From positions 1 through 6,298 of the forward strand of contig JALUJC010000370.1 of assembly GCA_027053375.1 (NCBI GenBank): 6,298 nucleotides of DNA. Reading direction: 5' to 3'. Position 1 is the first letter of the stretch. Every line of letters starts with the position of its first letter. Below, piece after piece: positions 5,351 through 6,298 of the stretch. The position numbers and the translations under genes were made by a program. This DNA is from Caldifarciminota bacterium. GTDB lineage: Bacteria; Hydrothermota; Hydrothermia; S141-80. A model generated the notes under the pieces. It did no database searches, was not told the origin of the DNA, and saw only the letters and a list, made by a program, of their open reading frames with translations.

Positions 5351-6298
5351 CGCTGGAGATACAACCCTGCCGTACCCTACGCGGAGAAATTTTCCTCCCC
5401 CCGGACAAATCCACCCTTCACCGTGCCTTGTACCTGGCTCTCCTTGCACGTTCCTCTTCTCATCTCACACCCCGAAGCACCGCCCGTGATGTCCAGGCAA
5501 CACTCGCGGCGATTCAGCACCTGGGGGCACGGGTCGAAGAAGACGGGAAAGGCTGGACGATTCATCCGCCCCATCAACCCACAGCCTCCGACGCTGTTCT
5601 TCATGCTCAGAATTCCGGTTCCACACTGCGAATGGGGCTGGGTGCGGTGGCAAACTTTCCGGTTCGAACCCTCTGGGATGGAGATCAAAGCCTGCGCAAA
5701 CGGCCGATGGGTCGCGTGCTGATCCCCCTGCAGCAACGTGGCGTGCGGGTTTGTTCTGCGGAGGGACAATGGCCCCTTTGCGTGGAGGGTCCAGGGCGTC
5801 GTGCGCTCCATTACCGTTCTCCTGTTGCAAGCGCACAGGTCAAAACAGCTGTCCTGTTCTCGGGTCTGTATGCCGAAGGAGAGACCATCTACACCGAACC
5901 GTTCCTTTCCCGAAGCCACACGGAAAACCTGCTCCGATTTCTCGACATCCCGCTGGAGTGTAAAGGGAACACCCTGCATCTTACGCCTCATCCTGTACCC
6001 GGATTCCGGTTGACGGTCCATGGGGATCCGTCTGCTGCCGCTCCATTCGTGGTTCTTACATTGCTCCACCCGGACGCAGAGGTGGTGATCCATGACGTCA
6101 ATCTCAATCCTGTGCGGCGCGCATACCTGGATCTTCTCCGGGAAGCGGGGGGGAACATTCGCATTGAGGAACACCCGGACCCTGACAACCCGGAACCCCA
6201 TGGCACCCTGGTCGTACAGTCCAGCACCCTTGAACGCCTGAACGTATCCCCCGATCTCGTTCCGGCACTGGTGGACGAGCTTCCTTTCCTTGCCCTTG
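5347..6298 (+). CDS. aroA: 3-phosphoshikimate 1-carboxyvinyltransferase (EPSP synthase), C-terminus cut by window edge
   Basis: Transfers the enolpyruvyl group of PEP to shikimate 3-phosphate, the sixth shikimate step. Translation from the GTG at 5347 gives 317 residues of an expected 420-430 before the window ends. Motifs follow family order: PPDKSTLHRA (18-27; K21, S22, R26), NSGSTLR (89-95), DGDQSLRKRPMGR (111-123), SAQVKTAVLFSGL (162-174), LSRSHTENLL (187-196), GDPSAAAPF (226-234), LNPVRRAYLDLLREAGG (253-269) and LVDELPFLA (308-316) with catalytic-region D310/E311. Several positions depart from the usual consensus: PPDKS for PGDKS, SRSHTE for SRDHTE, SAAA for SSAA. The GTG overlaps the DAHP synthase stop (GTGA), and the upstream bases are pyrimidine-rich with no Shine-Dalgarno, so translation probably reinitiates. 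K21 lines up well with E. coli Lys22, which supports this start. SAQVK resembles Bacillus-type enzymes; glyphosate response cannot be judged. Confidence 0.95.
   Translation, partial: MTLEIQPCRTLRGEIFLPPDKSTLHRALYLALLARSSSHLTPRSTARDVQATLAAIQHLGARVEEDGKGWTIHPPHQPTASDAVLHAQNSGSTLRMGLGAVANFPVRTLWDGDQSLRKRPMGRVLIPLQQRGVRVCSAEGQWPLCVEGPGRRALHYRSPVASAQVKTAVLFSGLYAEGETIYTEPFLSRSHTENLLRFLDIPLECKGNTLHLTPHPVPGFRLTVHGDPSAAAPFVVLTLLHPDAEVVIHDVNLNPVRRAYLDLLREAGGNIRIEEHPDPDNPEPHGTLVVQSSTLERLNVSPDLVPALVDELPFLAL

Noticed and set aside
5377..6201. A 274-codon minus-strand open frame
   Set aside because: It lies fully inside aroA, antisense. aroA shows ordered family motifs; the opposite translation shows none, so the frame is a by-product of GC-rich codon use.

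Overview
The window holds six protein-coding genes and almost no spare DNA. It looks like core metabolism from a GC-rich, probably thermophilic bacterium. The lineage is a guess: the proteins are compact, rich in Arg, Glu and Val and free of inserts, the methionine synthase lacks the N-terminal half, and the DAHP synthase is of the Thermotoga/Bacillus-like class I-beta. Two units diverge from a single 99-base intergenic region at 4241-4339. No RNA gene, insertion sequence, CRISPR array, phage gene or convincing terminator is visible.

Left unit, minus strand, read from 4240 down to 1: purD (GAR synthetase), guaA (GMP synthase), a short methionine synthase of the MetE C-terminal-domain type, and a small heat-shock protein cut by the window edge. 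The junctions are very tight: a 4-base ATGA overlap (purD/guaA), a gap of about 19 bases (guaA/metE) and a 1-base TGATG overlap (metE/hsp20). This suggests one transcript with translational coupling. PurD catalyses the second step of purine synthesis, GuaA the XMP-to-GMP step, and the MetE-like protein makes methionine from homocysteine.

Right unit, plus strand: a DAHP synthase (first step of the shikimate pathway), then aroA (EPSP synthase), which starts inside the DAHP synthase stop codon and runs off the right edge.

The most notable structure is the divergent promoter at 4275-4334. It is a 60-bp dyad with 13-bp perfect outer arms, each carrying a consensus TATAAT. At its exact centre is a 12-bp palindrome, CTTCAATTGAAG, whose two halves act as abutting TTGAAG -35 boxes. 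Both strands therefore carry TTGAAG-17 bp-TATAAT promoters around one symmetry axis. The rightward promoter sits so close to the DAHP synthase ATG that the mRNA is probably leaderless. aroA has no visible Shine-Dalgarno and appears to depend on stop-start coupling. I see no defence, mobile or otherwise exotic multi-gene system; the promoter architecture is the best candidate for something undescribed.
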